64,000 nucleotides of DNA from NCBI RefSeq assembly GCF_000687915.1, contig NZ_JHZY01000004.1, forward strand, positions 1,994,001-2,058,000, in the 5' to 3' direction. The notes under the pieces were generated by a model, which saw only the letters and a list, made by a program, of their open reading frames with translations, was not told the DNA's origin and made no database searches. Position numbers and translations under genes: made by a program. The DNA comes from Leeuwenhoekiella sp. MAR_2009_132 (GTDB lineage: Bacteria; Bacteroidota; Bacteroidia; Flavobacteriales; Flavobacteriaceae). Below are positions 1 through 7,795 of the stretch, piece by piece (the first letter of the stretch is position 1; each line of letters starts with the position of its first letter).

Positions 1-378
1 AAGACTTATAATAATGGCATCTACCGAAACATCACAAAGCATATTAAGACTTTGTCTTTCTTTTTCAAGCGATTCGTTAGATATACACGTAACTAGATTA
101 TAACCATTTTTTCGGGCTTCTTCCTCCATACCCATAAGTACTTTGGCAAAAAAGGTATGTAGTATATTAGGAATAACCACCCCTAAAGTCCTCGTATGGC
201 TATTCTTTAATCCCCTGGCCATCGCATTAGGTCTATACTTTAATTGGCGTGCAGCATTTTTGACAACAATTTTTGTGGCCTCGCTAATTTCTTTACTATC
301 TGCCAGTGCTTTTGATACTGTAGAGATCGAAAGATTTAAATGTTCAGCGATTGCTTTTAAAGTTGTCTTTGTTGCCAT
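1..378 (-). CDS. LacI-family transcriptional regulator, N-terminal part
   Basis: The reading frame is open from an ATG at 378 down to the window edge, giving the first 126 residues. It opens with a helix-turn-helix typical of LacI regulators (TLKAIAEHLNLSISTVSKAL, about residues 6-25), then the hinge-like RPNAMARGLKNSHTRTLGVV and the start of the periplasmic-binding-like domain (VIPNILHTFFAKVLMGMEEEA). The gene begins 2 bases after the galT stop, so it is the third gene of a galK-galT-regulator operon and most likely senses galactose or a derivative. The inverted repeats in the region upstream of galK are candidate operators. The family is clear; the ligand is inferred from context. The C-terminus lies outside the window. 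Confidence 0.9.
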   Translation of the reverse strand, partial: MATKTTLKAIAEHLNLSISTVSKALADSKEISEATKIVVKNAARQLKYRPNAMARGLKNSHTRTLGVVIPNILHTFFAKVLMGMEEEARKNGYNLVTCISNESLEKERQSLNMLCDVSVDAIIISL

Positions 379-380
379 TG

Positions 381-1418
381 TTATAGGTTCGTATAATGTG
401 TGTCTGCTAATTTACGTAAAGTTTCTGCAGCCATCTCAGCAGTTATATCTCTTTGTGGAGTTGCAAACATTTCATAGCCTACCATAAATTTTTTAACCGT
501 TGCAGAGCGCAGTAACGGTGGATAGAAAGACATATGAAAATGCCAGGATTCCCAATCCTGACCATCTGTAGGGGCTTGATGTATACCAGAGCTGTATGGA
601 AATGATATTTTGAAAAGGTTATCGTATTTTATGGTAACAGCTTTAATAATTTTCGCATAATCTAAACGCTCCTCTGCATTAAGACTTAAAATATTACGAT
701 GTTGTTGCTTAGGAGCAATCATAACCTCATAAGGCCAAACTGCCCAATAGGGAACAAGTGCTATAAAATATTCGGTTTCAAAAATTATACGTTCTTTTAA
801 CTCAAGTTCTTCTTTGATATAATCTCCTAAAAGACTGGAGTTATTATTTTGCCAGTACTCGCGTTGTTGTTTGTTTTTCTTAACAACCTCTTGTGGTATT
901 GTGCGTTGTGCCCATATTTGACCGTGTGGGTGTGGATTACTACAGCCCATTATAGCACCTTTGTTTTCAAAAATTTGAACGTGATTGATATCTGTCTTTT
1001 CGCTAAGTTGTTTAAACTCGCGTTGCCATAATGCAATAACATCATCAATTGCTTCCACTTGCATAACGGGAAGTGTGAGTGAATGATCTGGTGAGAAACA
1101 TACCACTTTACAAATACCGCTTTCAGACTCAGCTTTTAAAAGACCCGATTTAAACTTTGCAGCCGGAACATCATTTTTTAATGCTCCAAAATCATTAACA
1201 AAAGACCAGGGCTCTGTATAGTTTTCATTTTTATGACCTCCTGCACGTTCGTTACCGGGGCATAAGTAACAATCAGGATCATAACTGGGTCGAACCTCGC
1301 TGGTTATTTCTTCTTCTTTTCCCTGCCAGGGGCGCTTTGTTCTATGCGGAGAAACAAGGACCCATTCTCCTGTAAGTATATTGTATCTTCTGTGTGAATT
1401 ATCATTAAAATCTACCAT
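381..1418 (-). CDS. galT: Galactose-1-phosphate uridylyltransferase
   Basis: Cytoplasmic Leloir-pathway enzyme that exchanges UMP between UDP-glucose and galactose-1-phosphate. The 345-residue length is normal for the family. Visible marks are the zinc-type pair CYLCPG (Cys50, Cys53), the RPWQG segment near the N-terminus, and the active-site NPHPHGQIW with the nucleophilic His at about 165. It lies 20 bases downstream of galK on the same strand and is followed after 2 bases by the LacI-type regulator, so the three form one operon. The start ATG gives MVDFNDNSHRRYN, which fits family N-termini. Confidence 0.97.
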   Translation of the reverse strand: MVDFNDNSHRRYNILTGEWVLVSPHRTKRPWQGKEEEITSEVRPSYDPDCYLCPGNERAGGHKNENYTEPWSFVNDFGALKNDVPAAKFKSGLLKAESESGICKVVCFSPDHSLTLPVMQVEAIDDVIALWQREFKQLSEKTDINHVQIFENKGAIMGCSNPHPHGQIWAQRTIPQEVVKKNKQQREYWQNNNSSLLGDYIKEELELKERIIFETEYFIALVPYWAVWPYEVMIAPKQQHRNILSLNAEERLDYAKIIKAVTIKYDNLFKISFPYSSGIHQAPTDGQDWESWHFHMSFYPPLLRSATVKKFMVGYEMFATPQRDITAEMAAETLRKLADTHYTNL

Positions 1419-1438
1419 GGGATTTATACTTTTTTATT

Positions 1439-2605
1439 TTAAACACGCTCTCCACCGTTTGAAGGCATTGCTGTGAAAGCAGTTAAATTAAGATTGTATT
1501 TTTTATAATATGCTTCTTTTGCTGATGCCACGTATTCTTCAACCGCATCTTGATGAATGAGGTTAATAGTGCAACCACCAAAACCACCGCCCATCATTCG
1601 GCAACCTAAAATTGCCTCATTATCTTTAGAAAATTCAGTTAAAAAATCAAGTTCTTTACAACTCACTTCATATTTATTTTGAAGCCCGTCGTGCGAAGCG
1701 TACATCAGTTTTCCAAAAGTACATAAATCATTGTTTTCTAATGCGGTAGCAGCTTGAGTTACTCGTAGATTTTCTTCAACTACATATTCGCATCGCGCAT
1801 AGATGGTAGAGTCAAATTCAGATTTATATTCTCTAAGTTGTTCTAGAGAAACATGGCGTAGCGAATCGATCTCGGGATACCATTTTTTAAGCAATGCAAC
1901 TCCTTTTTCACACTCTTCTCTGCGTACATTATATTCGCTAGTTGAGAGACTATGCGAGACATTTGTGTTTAATAAAAGAAGTTTATAGGGTTCTATAGCA
2001 AAAGGTAACATCTCATATTCTAAGCTTTCGCAGTCGAGTTTTATAACATGGTTTTCTACACTCATTACAGATGCAAATTGATCCATAATACCACATTTTG
2101 TACCTACGTAGTTATGCTCAGCTAATTGAGAAAGTTTGACGATTTCTAATTTAGTCAGCTTGAGGTCAAAAAGCTCGTTAATACCCATAGCGAGGCCACA
2201 CTCAAGTGCTGCAGAAGAACTTATGCCTGCTCCCATAGGTAGGTTACTTAACATTAAACAATCAAAACCTTCTAATGATTTGCCTAACTTTTTGATTTCT
2301 TCCACTACACCTATAATATAATGCGTCCACTCAGCATCATTAAGGTTAGTATTGTTTAAGTCAAAATTATAAGTCGTGTTATAGTTTAAACTGCTGATGC
2401 TACAAAGCGATTTTGAGCCATTTTTTCTTAAATGAAATTGAATCGTTTTATCTATTGCTGTAGGCATTACAAAACCATTATTATAGTCTGTATGCTCACC
2501 TATAAGATTCACTCTACCTGGAGAGTTAATCACAACATCTGCTTTAAATTGACCTATCTGGGCAAGGTATTCTGGAGATTGCGCCAGTGAATATTGATTT
2601 TGCAA
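1439..2605 (-). CDS. galK: Galactokinase
   Basis: Phosphorylates galactose at C1 with ATP, the first step of the Leloir pathway. It is a 388-residue GHMP kinase. The galactokinase signature GRVNLIGEHTDYNNGFVMP lies near residue 30-48, the GHMP ATP-binding loop LPMGAGISSSAALE near 122-136, and the C-terminal GGGFGGCT motif near residue 340. First gene of the minus-strand operon galK-galT-regulator. A Bacteroidota-type -7 box (TATCTTTG read on the minus strand, 2646-2639) lies just upstream of the ATG. The divergent gene is a sodium/sugar symporter, so uptake and catabolism share one control region. Confidence 0.97.
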   Translation of the reverse strand: MQNQYSLAQSPEYLAQIGQFKADVVINSPGRVNLIGEHTDYNNGFVMPTAIDKTIQFHLRKNGSKSLCSISSLNYNTTYNFDLNNTNLNDAEWTHYIIGVVEEIKKLGKSLEGFDCLMLSNLPMGAGISSSAALECGLAMGINELFDLKLTKLEIVKLSQLAEHNYVGTKCGIMDQFASVMSVENHVIKLDCESLEYEMLPFAIEPYKLLLLNTNVSHSLSTSEYNVRREECEKGVALLKKWYPEIDSLRHVSLEQLREYKSEFDSTIYARCEYVVEENLRVTQAATALENNDLCTFGKLMYASHDGLQNKYEVSCKELDFLTEFSKDNEAILGCRMMGGGFGGCTINLIHQDAVEEYVASAKEAYYKKYNLNLTAFTAMPSNGGERV

Positions 2606-2638
2606 AATATTTTTTATTAGAGTTAAATAGAGTCAGAA

Positions 2639-2646
2639 CAAAGATA
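2639..2646 (-). promoter_or_regulatory. Putative -7 box of galK
   Basis: On the minus strand this reads TATCTTTG, a full match to the Bacteroidota housekeeping -7 consensus TAnnTTTG. It lies about 34 bases upstream of the galK ATG. No clear TTTG -33 element is seen at the usual spacing; an inverted repeat occupies that place. Confidence 0.5.
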
Positions 2647-2647
2647 C

Positions 2648-2682
2648 ATAACTTTAAGCGTAGGTTGTACATTTAAAGTTAT
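2648..2682. repeat. Perfect 10-bp inverted repeat, candidate operator
   Basis: ATAACTTTAA (2648-2657) and its exact reverse complement TTAAAGTTAT (2673-2682) are separated by 15 bases. The repeat sits directly upstream of the galK -7 box and straddles the expected -33 region, where a bound regulator would block or recruit RNA polymerase. Confidence 0.5.
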
Positions 2683-2748
2683 TTCATACTATTTTATAGG
2701 AAATGGTGTAAAATAACGCTTAAGATACGTGATAGCGTATTTACTAAT

Positions 2749-2780
2749 GTTTTTAAGTTTTTAAATGAACACTTAAAAAC
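2749..2780. repeat. Perfect 10-bp inverted repeat in the gal/symporter region
   Basis: GTTTTTAAGT (2749-2758) and ACTTAAAAAC (2771-2780) are exact reverse complements with a 12-base spacer. It lies midway between the two divergent genes. It has no T-tract, so it is not a terminator. It could be a second operator or a looping partner of the 2648-2682 repeat. Confidence 0.45.
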
Positions 2781-2931
2781 GTGTAAATTTTATTATTCAA
2801 AGGGTCAATTTGTCACCTTAAATTCATGTAGCATTGCTCAAAATGCGTTACTTTACACCTCGATAAAATAATTACATCGTTTTCTTATAACTGTCTAAAA
2901 ATGTGCGAAAACGATTTTTTAAATTCTAACC

Positions 2932-4581
2932 ATGACTATAATTTCTTTTTTAGCATTTACAATTTTAGTGGCTCTGGTATCCTGGCTTGCGGTAAGAAAG
3001 CAAGACGAAAGTACTTCAGACGGATATTTTTTAGGCGGCAGAAGTTTAACTGCTGGTGTTATTGCGGGATCCTTATTACTTACAAACCTTTCGACAGAAC
3101 AAATCGTAGGTCTTAACGGAAGTGCCTATAAAGACGGATTGTCTGTAATGGCCTGGGAAACGCTTGCTGCAATATCAATTGTGGTTACCGCTATTTTCCT
3201 ACTTCCGCGGTATTTAAAAGGAGGTTTAACTACAGTTCCTCAATTTCTAGCGCAACGTTTTGACGTTTCTACAAAAACCATTACCTCTGTTTTGTTTCTA
3301 TCTGGTTATGTGGTAGTGCTACTTCCGGTAATTTTATACTCGGGATCTGTAGCTTTAAGCGGAATGTTTAATGTGCCAGAACGTTTAGGCGTGTCTGATA
3401 CCACGGCTTTAGTTATATGTATTTGGGGAATTGGAATTATTGGTTCTATTTATGCCGTTTTTGGAGGTTTAAAGGCAGTAGCCGTTTCTGATAGTATTAA
3501 TGCAGTAGGTTTAATTATAGGAGGGGTTTTAATACCTGTTTTTGGTTTGATGGCAATAGGTGACGGAAGCGTTATGAATGGTCTGACAGTATTAGTAGAT
3601 TCTGACCCTGGTCGATTTGACTCTACCGGTGAACCTGGCCAGGAAGTACCTTTTTCTACCATTTTTACAGGTATGATGCTTGTGCAATTATTTTACTGGG
3701 GTACAAACCAGCAAATCATTCAGCGAGGTCTGGGAGCAAAAAACCTTGCAGAAGGTCAAAAAGGACTTTTATTAGCTGCATTTTTAAAAATATTGGGTCC
3801 TATCATTTTAGTGTTGCCGGGTATGATTGCTTACTATTATTTTGAAGGAGGTCTTTCAAGTAGTGATTTAGCTTATCCTGAATTAGTGCGAGCGGTGTTG
3901 CCAAAACCATTAGTAGGTTTCTTTGCAGCCGTACTTTTTGGAGCGATATTAAGTTCATTTAACAGTGTGCTCAACAGTTCGGTTACCTTGTTTGGTATAG
4001 ATATTTATAAGCAACATGTTAATAAGGAGGCTCCTGAAGCAACGGTAGTTAAATACGGAAAAATATTTGGGGTGTGTCTTGCTTTAGCCGCGATGTTTAT
4101 CGCACCATTTATAGCAAATGCAGGAAGTTTGTTTAGCTATCTGCAAGAGATAAACGGTATTTACAGTATTCCTATTTTTACAATAATCGTAGTAGGTTAT
4201 TTAACGAAGAGAGTACCTGCAATAGCAGCAAAAATTGGAATTATTAGTGGGTCATTAATGTATATAATTAGTCAGTTTGTATTAAAACCTAAATTGATAA
4301 ATGATGCAGTCGAAGCAGCAAAGGCCAGCGGTATTACAGATGCAGAAGCTTTACATATGGTTGAGGTAGGTGCATACCCGCATTATCTACACGTAATGGC
4401 AATGCTATTTATAGCAAACATTGTGATTATGCTTATTATAGGTAAGTTATATCCACGGAAAGAACCGTTTGTGTTAGAATATACCAAGCAGGTTTCTATA
4501 GAACCTTACAAGTATGTAAAACAAGTAGGTGTTGCGATATGCTTAATTGTAGTAGGTATTTATATATACTTTGCGAAGTAA
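2932..4581 (+). CDS. Sodium/solute symporter (SSS family), probably sugar-specific
   Basis: Integral inner-membrane protein of 549 residues with about 13-14 hydrophobic segments. Family marks are the N-terminal SDGYFLGGRSLTAGVIAGSLLLTNLS, the TTVPQFLAQRFD loop, YAVFGGLKAVAVSD, and the FGAILSSFNSVLNSSVTLFGIDIY segment. These place it in the SGLT-like part of the SSS family, which couples sugar uptake to Na+. Divergence from galK-galT points to galactose or a related sugar; that substrate is inferred. A strong hairpin terminator follows at 4589-4633. Other in-frame Met codons exist, but MTIISFLAFTILVALVSW matches a normal first membrane segment. Confidence 0.9.
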   Translation: MTIISFLAFTILVALVSWLAVRKQDESTSDGYFLGGRSLTAGVIAGSLLLTNLSTEQIVGLNGSAYKDGLSVMAWETLAAISIVVTAIFLLPRYLKGGLTTVPQFLAQRFDVSTKTITSVLFLSGYVVVLLPVILYSGSVALSGMFNVPERLGVSDTTALVICIWGIGIIGSIYAVFGGLKAVAVSDSINAVGLIIGGVLIPVFGLMAIGDGSVMNGLTVLVDSDPGRFDSTGEPGQEVPFSTIFTGMMLVQLFYWGTNQQIIQRGLGAKNLAEGQKGLLLAAFLKILGPIILVLPGMIAYYYFEGGLSSSDLAYPELVRAVLPKPLVGFFAAVLFGAILSSFNSVLNSSVTLFGIDIYKQHVNKEAPEATVVKYGKIFGVCLALAAMFIAPFIANAGSLFSYLQEINGIYSIPIFTIIVVGYLTKRVPAIAAKIGIISGSLMYIISQFVLKPKLINDAVEAAKASGITDAEALHMVEVGAYPHYLHVMAMLFIANIVIMLIIGKLYPRKEPFVLEYTKQVSIEPYKYVKQVGVAICLIVVGIYIYFAK

Positions 4582-4588
4582 AGAAGCA

Positions 4589-4633
4589 AAAACCTATAAA
4601 AAAGCCCCACGTCGGGGCTTTTTTTATAGGTTT
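4589..4633 (+). terminator. Rho-independent terminator after the symporter
   Basis: A long hairpin with GC core GCCCC/GGGGC around a five-base ACGTC loop (4609-4613) is extended by A-tracts pairing with T-tracts and by CCTAT/ATAGG. One unpaired T interrupts the arms. It can serve both strands. Confidence 0.8.
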
Positions 4634-4666
4634 AAGTTATTTATTAGTAAAAAAACCAGAAATGTC

Positions 4667-5248
4667 ATGTTTAGAAAAGTATTCGTCATTCAGGCGGTAA
4701 TAGCCTTGTTTGCTTTTTCCACAAATGCACAAACTACCCAGAATGTTTCCGTAGAAAAGTCTATTTGGGGTGTTCAAACCGGGTTACTAGGAATATGGGG
4801 AAATAATGAATCAAGACTTTCAGAAACTATCGCATTGCGCTCAGAAATAGGTTTGAATGGAGGTTTTGCCGCGGGTACTTTTGTAGAAGATGGTTTTCAG
4901 TGGGTGTTAGCGCCTACTCTAAATATTGAACCCAGGTGGTACTACAATATGAGGAAGCGGGCTGCTAAAGGGAAAATAACAGAAAAAAACACAGCTAATT
5001 TTTTCGGTTTAAAAACTGCCTATAATCCTGATTGGTTTTTAATTAGTAGTTCAGCAAATAATTCTGTTATAGAATCGCTAACGATTACCGCTCAATGGGG
5101 AATTAAGAGAACGCTCTGGCAACATTTCACGTATGAAGTAGGCCTCGGTTTGGGTTATGGAGTTGAATTTTGGAAGCAAAAGGGTTTTTCTGAAAATGAA
5201 CACCTTATTGCAGGTAATTTACTTTTGCGCTTGGGATACACGTTTTAA
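4667..5248 (+). CDS. Small exported protein, probable outer-membrane beta-barrel
   Basis: 193 residues, of no family I recognise. The N-terminus MFRKVFVIQAVIALFAFSTNAQT is a clear Sec signal peptide with cleavage near Ala-Gln. The mature part alternates aromatic and polar residues (EPRWYYNMRKRA, FTYEVGLGLGYGVEFW) and ends in RLGYTF; a terminal Phe is typical of outer-membrane barrels. The frame is open upstream to 4571, but that extension runs through the terminator of the previous gene and would bury the signal peptide, so the ATG at 4667 is chosen. It stands alone between two terminators. Confidence 0.75.
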   Translation: MFRKVFVIQAVIALFAFSTNAQTTQNVSVEKSIWGVQTGLLGIWGNNESRLSETIALRSEIGLNGGFAAGTFVEDGFQWVLAPTLNIEPRWYYNMRKRAAKGKITEKNTANFFGLKTAYNPDWFLISSSANNSVIESLTITAQWGIKRTLWQHFTYEVGLGLGYGVEFWKQKGFSENEHLIAGNLLLRLGYTF

Positions 5249-5263
5249 AAACGCTTTTAAAAT

Positions 5264-5291
5264 AAAAAAGACCCGATAAAGGGTCTTTTTT
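5264..5291. terminator. Bidirectional terminator between convergent genes
   Basis: Perfect 11-bp stem AAAAAAGACCC / GGGTCTTTTTT with loop GATAAA. It serves the outer-membrane protein gene (plus) and the acyl-CoA dehydrogenase gene (minus). Confidence 0.9.
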
Positions 5292-5311
5292 AGTATTAAC
5301 TTATAAATCTA

Positions 5312-6460
5312 TTATGAATCGAGTAACCCTCGAGAGATTACAATTTTCTGAATCTCTGAAGTACCTTCGTAAATCTGTGTGATTTTTGCATCACGCATAA
5401 GACGTTCTACGTGGTATTCTTTTACAAAGCCATTACCACCATGAACCTGTACCGCTTCTACAGAAACATCCATAGCAACTTGAGAGGCATATAACTTTGC
5501 TCTGGCGCTTGAGATATCATAGTTATTGCCTTGATCTTTATCCCATGCAGCTTTCATAACCAGATGACGTGCAGCTTCAATAGAGACATCCATATCTGCA
5601 AGTTTAAATGCAATAGCCTGGTGGTTGCAGATTTCGGTACCAAAAGCTTTACGCACTTTAGAATAATCGCGTGCCAACTCATAAGCTCCTGCTGCGATAC
5701 CTAAAGCCTGTGCAGCAATACCTATGCGACCACCACTAAGCGTTTTCATGGCAAACTTAAAGCCAAAGCCATCTTCACCTATTCTATTTTCTTTAGGCAC
5801 TTTTACATCGTTAAAAATTAGGGAGTGTGTATCGCTACCTCTAATTCCTAATTTTTGCTCTTTAGGGCCTATTTCAAAACCTTCCCAGCCTTTTTCAACA
5901 ATAAAAGCATTTATTCCTCTGTGCTTTTTGTCTTTATCAGTTTGCGCTATTACCAGATAATAATCTGCAGAGCCGCCATTTGTGATCCAGTTTTTTGTAC
6001 CATTTAAAATATAATGGTCTCCTTTATCGATTGCGGTAGTTTTTTGAGAAGTAGCATCACTACCGGCTTCGGGTTCACTTAAACAGAATGCGCCTAGTTT
6101 TTCTCCTGTAGTAAGTTGAGATAGGTATTTTTCTTTTTGAGCCTGAGTTCCATATTGTGAAAGCCCATAATTAACAAGGCTGTTATTTACAGAAACAATC
6201 ACAGATGCAGAGGCATCTATTTTAGAAAGTTCTTCCATAACCAGGACATAAGAAATAGTATCCATACCGCCACCGCCAAACTCGGTAGGAGCCATCATAC
6301 CTAAAAATCCCATGTCGCCCATTTTTTTAATAAGTTCTTTAGGGAAATGTTGTTTTTCGTCGCGCTCTATTACGCCCGGTAACAATTCGTTTTGTGCAAA
6401 TTCACGAGCTGCATCTCGTATCATTACGTGTTCTTCACTCAAGCTAAAATCCATAACCAA
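5312..6460 (-). CDS. Acyl-CoA dehydrogenase (short/medium-chain type)
   Basis: FAD flavoenzyme of 382 residues that introduces the trans-2 double bond into acyl-CoAs in fatty-acid or branched-chain amino-acid breakdown. Domains run in the usual order: N-terminal helical domain, the GAFCLSEPEAGSDA flavin-binding segment, the beta-domain with KNWITNGG, and a helical C-domain. The catalytic base is Glu365 in IYEGTSEIQ, as in short/medium-chain enzymes. Two ATG codons (residues 1 and 3) are possible; MDFSLSEEH from the second matches family N-termini well. A near-perfect palindrome upstream (6516-6533) may control it. The chain-length preference cannot be read from sequence. Confidence 0.93.
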   Translation of the reverse strand: MVMDFSLSEEHVMIRDAAREFAQNELLPGVIERDEKQHFPKELIKKMGDMGFLGMMAPTEFGGGGMDTISYVLVMEELSKIDASASVIVSVNNSLVNYGLSQYGTQAQKEKYLSQLTTGEKLGAFCLSEPEAGSDATSQKTTAIDKGDHYILNGTKNWITNGGSADYYLVIAQTDKDKKHRGINAFIVEKGWEGFEIGPKEQKLGIRGSDTHSLIFNDVKVPKENRIGEDGFGFKFAMKTLSGGRIGIAAQALGIAAGAYELARDYSKVRKAFGTEICNHQAIAFKLADMDVSIEAARHLVMKAAWDKDQGNNYDISSARAKLYASQVAMDVSVEAVQVHGGNGFVKEYHVERLMRDAKITQIYEGTSEIQKIVISRGLLDS

Positions 6461-6515
6461 TTTTTGATTAATAACTAATTTTTCCTTTATACCTTAGTCT
6501 GCAAAATAGTCTATT

Positions 6516-6533
6516 TACTATGCTTGCATAGTA
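6516..6533. promoter_or_regulatory. 18-bp palindrome, candidate operator
   Basis: TACTATGC-TT-GCATAGTA, two perfect 8-bp arms around a 2-base centre, lies between the divergent acyl-CoA dehydrogenase and anmK genes. It is flanked by two copies of TGCAAAATA. The size and symmetry fit the site of a dimeric repressor of TetR or PadR type; the regulator is not identifiable here. Confidence 0.5.
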
Positions 6534-6652
6534 CTTTGCAAAATAAGTCAATTTTATTGTAGAAAATTCAATAAATAAAATTAAATATGGTGAAATTTAC
6601 GATTTTAATAGAAAATATCTAATATATTAAGAATAGTTATAGTTAAAGAGCC

Positions 6653-7729
6653 TTGAATAGTACAAGATATACAGTTTTAGGAGTTATGAGTGGTACCTCG
6701 CTTGATGGGGTTGACCTTGCGTATATACGATTTACAAAAAAAGATAATTGGGAATATGAGTTACTTGATTGTGAGACAATCGCCTACGAGTCTTCCTGGG
6801 TAGTGCGATTGCGTGATGCGGTAAGTCAATCTCGAGATGCGTTACAGGAGCTCGATTTGTTATACACAGAATATCTTGCAAGACTTATAAATGATTTTAG
6901 AAAACGACACCCATTAAAAGATCTTGACATTATTGCTTCTCATGGGCATACCATTTTACATCAGCCAGATCAAGGTTATACCTATCAGATAGGTAATTTG
7001 CCACAGCTTGCGATGCTCTGCAACACCCTAGTGGTTTGCGATTTTAGGGTTGAAGATGTTGCATTAGGCGGTCAGGGAGCTCCTTTGGTTCCTATAGGAG
7101 ATGTATTGCTTTTTAATAACTATGGAGCCTGTTTAAATATAGGTGGCTTTGCTAATATTTCGTTTTCAGAAAACGATACGCGTATCGCATATGATATTTG
7201 TGCAACAAATATTGTCCTAAATAGTTTAACTACTAAGTTGGGCTTTGATTTTGATAAAGATGGTGAGATTGCGGCATCGGGAACAATTGATCAAGCACTT
7301 TTACACAAATTAAATGAGCTTCCGTTTTATAAACAGAACTATCCAAAATCACTAGGACTAGAATGGGTAAAAGCTGTTGTCTTTCCTGTTTTGGAGCAAT
7401 CAGGATTAGCTATTGAAGATCGTATAGCAACTTATACAGAGCATATGGCTGTTCAACTTGCTCATGTTCTTAAAAACTGTAAAGCTATAACACCATCAAA
7501 CGGAGTTTTGGTTACCGGTGGTGGTGCCTACAATACGCATTTTATGCAGCGGCTCGAAGAATTATCAGGCTTAAAAATTACAAGGGCAGCTCCTAAAATG
7601 GTAGAATTTAAAGAAGCGCTCATCTTTGGTTTTATGGGAGTTTTGCGATTGCGTAACACTATCAACGTGTTGCGTAGTGTGACAGGAGCTTCTAAAGACC
7701 ACTGTGCAGGAAAGCTGTATTCACCTTAA
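6653..7729 (+). CDS. anmK: Anhydro-N-acetylmuramic acid kinase
   Basis: Cytoplasmic kinase of 358 residues that hydrolyses and phosphorylates 1,6-anhydro-MurNAc to MurNAc-6-phosphate in peptidoglycan recycling. The family signature VLGVMSGTSLDGVDLA is at residues 8-23. DFRVEDVALGGQGAPLVPIGD follows near 131-151, and the VTGGGAYN ATP-binding segment near 288. The start is TTG at 6653 (reads NSTRYTVLG), since no ATG lies before the conserved MSGTS motif and the N-terminus aligns. Divergent from the acyl-CoA dehydrogenase with which it shares a 192-base control region. Confidence 0.95.
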   Translation: MNSTRYTVLGVMSGTSLDGVDLAYIRFTKKDNWEYELLDCETIAYESSWVVRLRDAVSQSRDALQELDLLYTEYLARLINDFRKRHPLKDLDIIASHGHTILHQPDQGYTYQIGNLPQLAMLCNTLVVCDFRVEDVALGGQGAPLVPIGDVLLFNNYGACLNIGGFANISFSENDTRIAYDICATNIVLNSLTTKLGFDFDKDGEIAASGTIDQALLHKLNELPFYKQNYPKSLGLEWVKAVVFPVLEQSGLAIEDRIATYTEHMAVQLAHVLKNCKAITPSNGVLVTGGGAYNTHFMQRLEELSGLKITRAAPKMVEFKEALIFGFMGVLRLRNTINVLRSVTGASKDHCAGKLYSP

Positions 7730-7767
7730 TTTAATACGAAAACTATAGGGAAAACCGCCTAAGTAGT

Positions 7768-7775
7768 TATATTTG
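7768..7775 (+). promoter_or_regulatory. Putative -7 box of the amino-acid dehydrogenase gene
   Basis: TATATTTG, a full match to TAnnTTTG, lies 20 bases before the ATG at 7796. No strong -33 element is visible. Transcription would start near 7782. Confidence 0.5.
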
Positions 7776-7795
7776 TCAACCTTCTAAATTATTTA

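Larger units (their letters stand above)
2606..2931. promoter_or_regulatory. Divergent control region of the galactose locus
   Basis: This 326-base non-coding stretch separates galK (minus) from the symporter (plus). It holds a minus-strand -7 box at 2639-2646, two perfect 10-bp inverted repeats (2648-2682 and 2749-2780) and a shorter ATACG/CGTAT repeat at 2725-2740. The repeats are candidate operators for the LacI-type regulator encoded at the end of the gal operon. I did not find a convincing -7 box for the symporter. Confidence 0.6.

Noticed and set aside
143..487. Plus-strand ORF of 114 codons
   Set aside because: Lies opposite the LacI-type regulator and the end of galT, both well supported on the minus strand.
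2901..3116. Plus-strand ORF overlapping the symporter start
   Set aside because: Wrong frame within a clear membrane transporter gene.
4571..4666. Upstream extension of the outer-membrane protein ORF
   Set aside because: It is the terminator of the previous gene read as protein; the signal peptide begins at the ATG at 4667.
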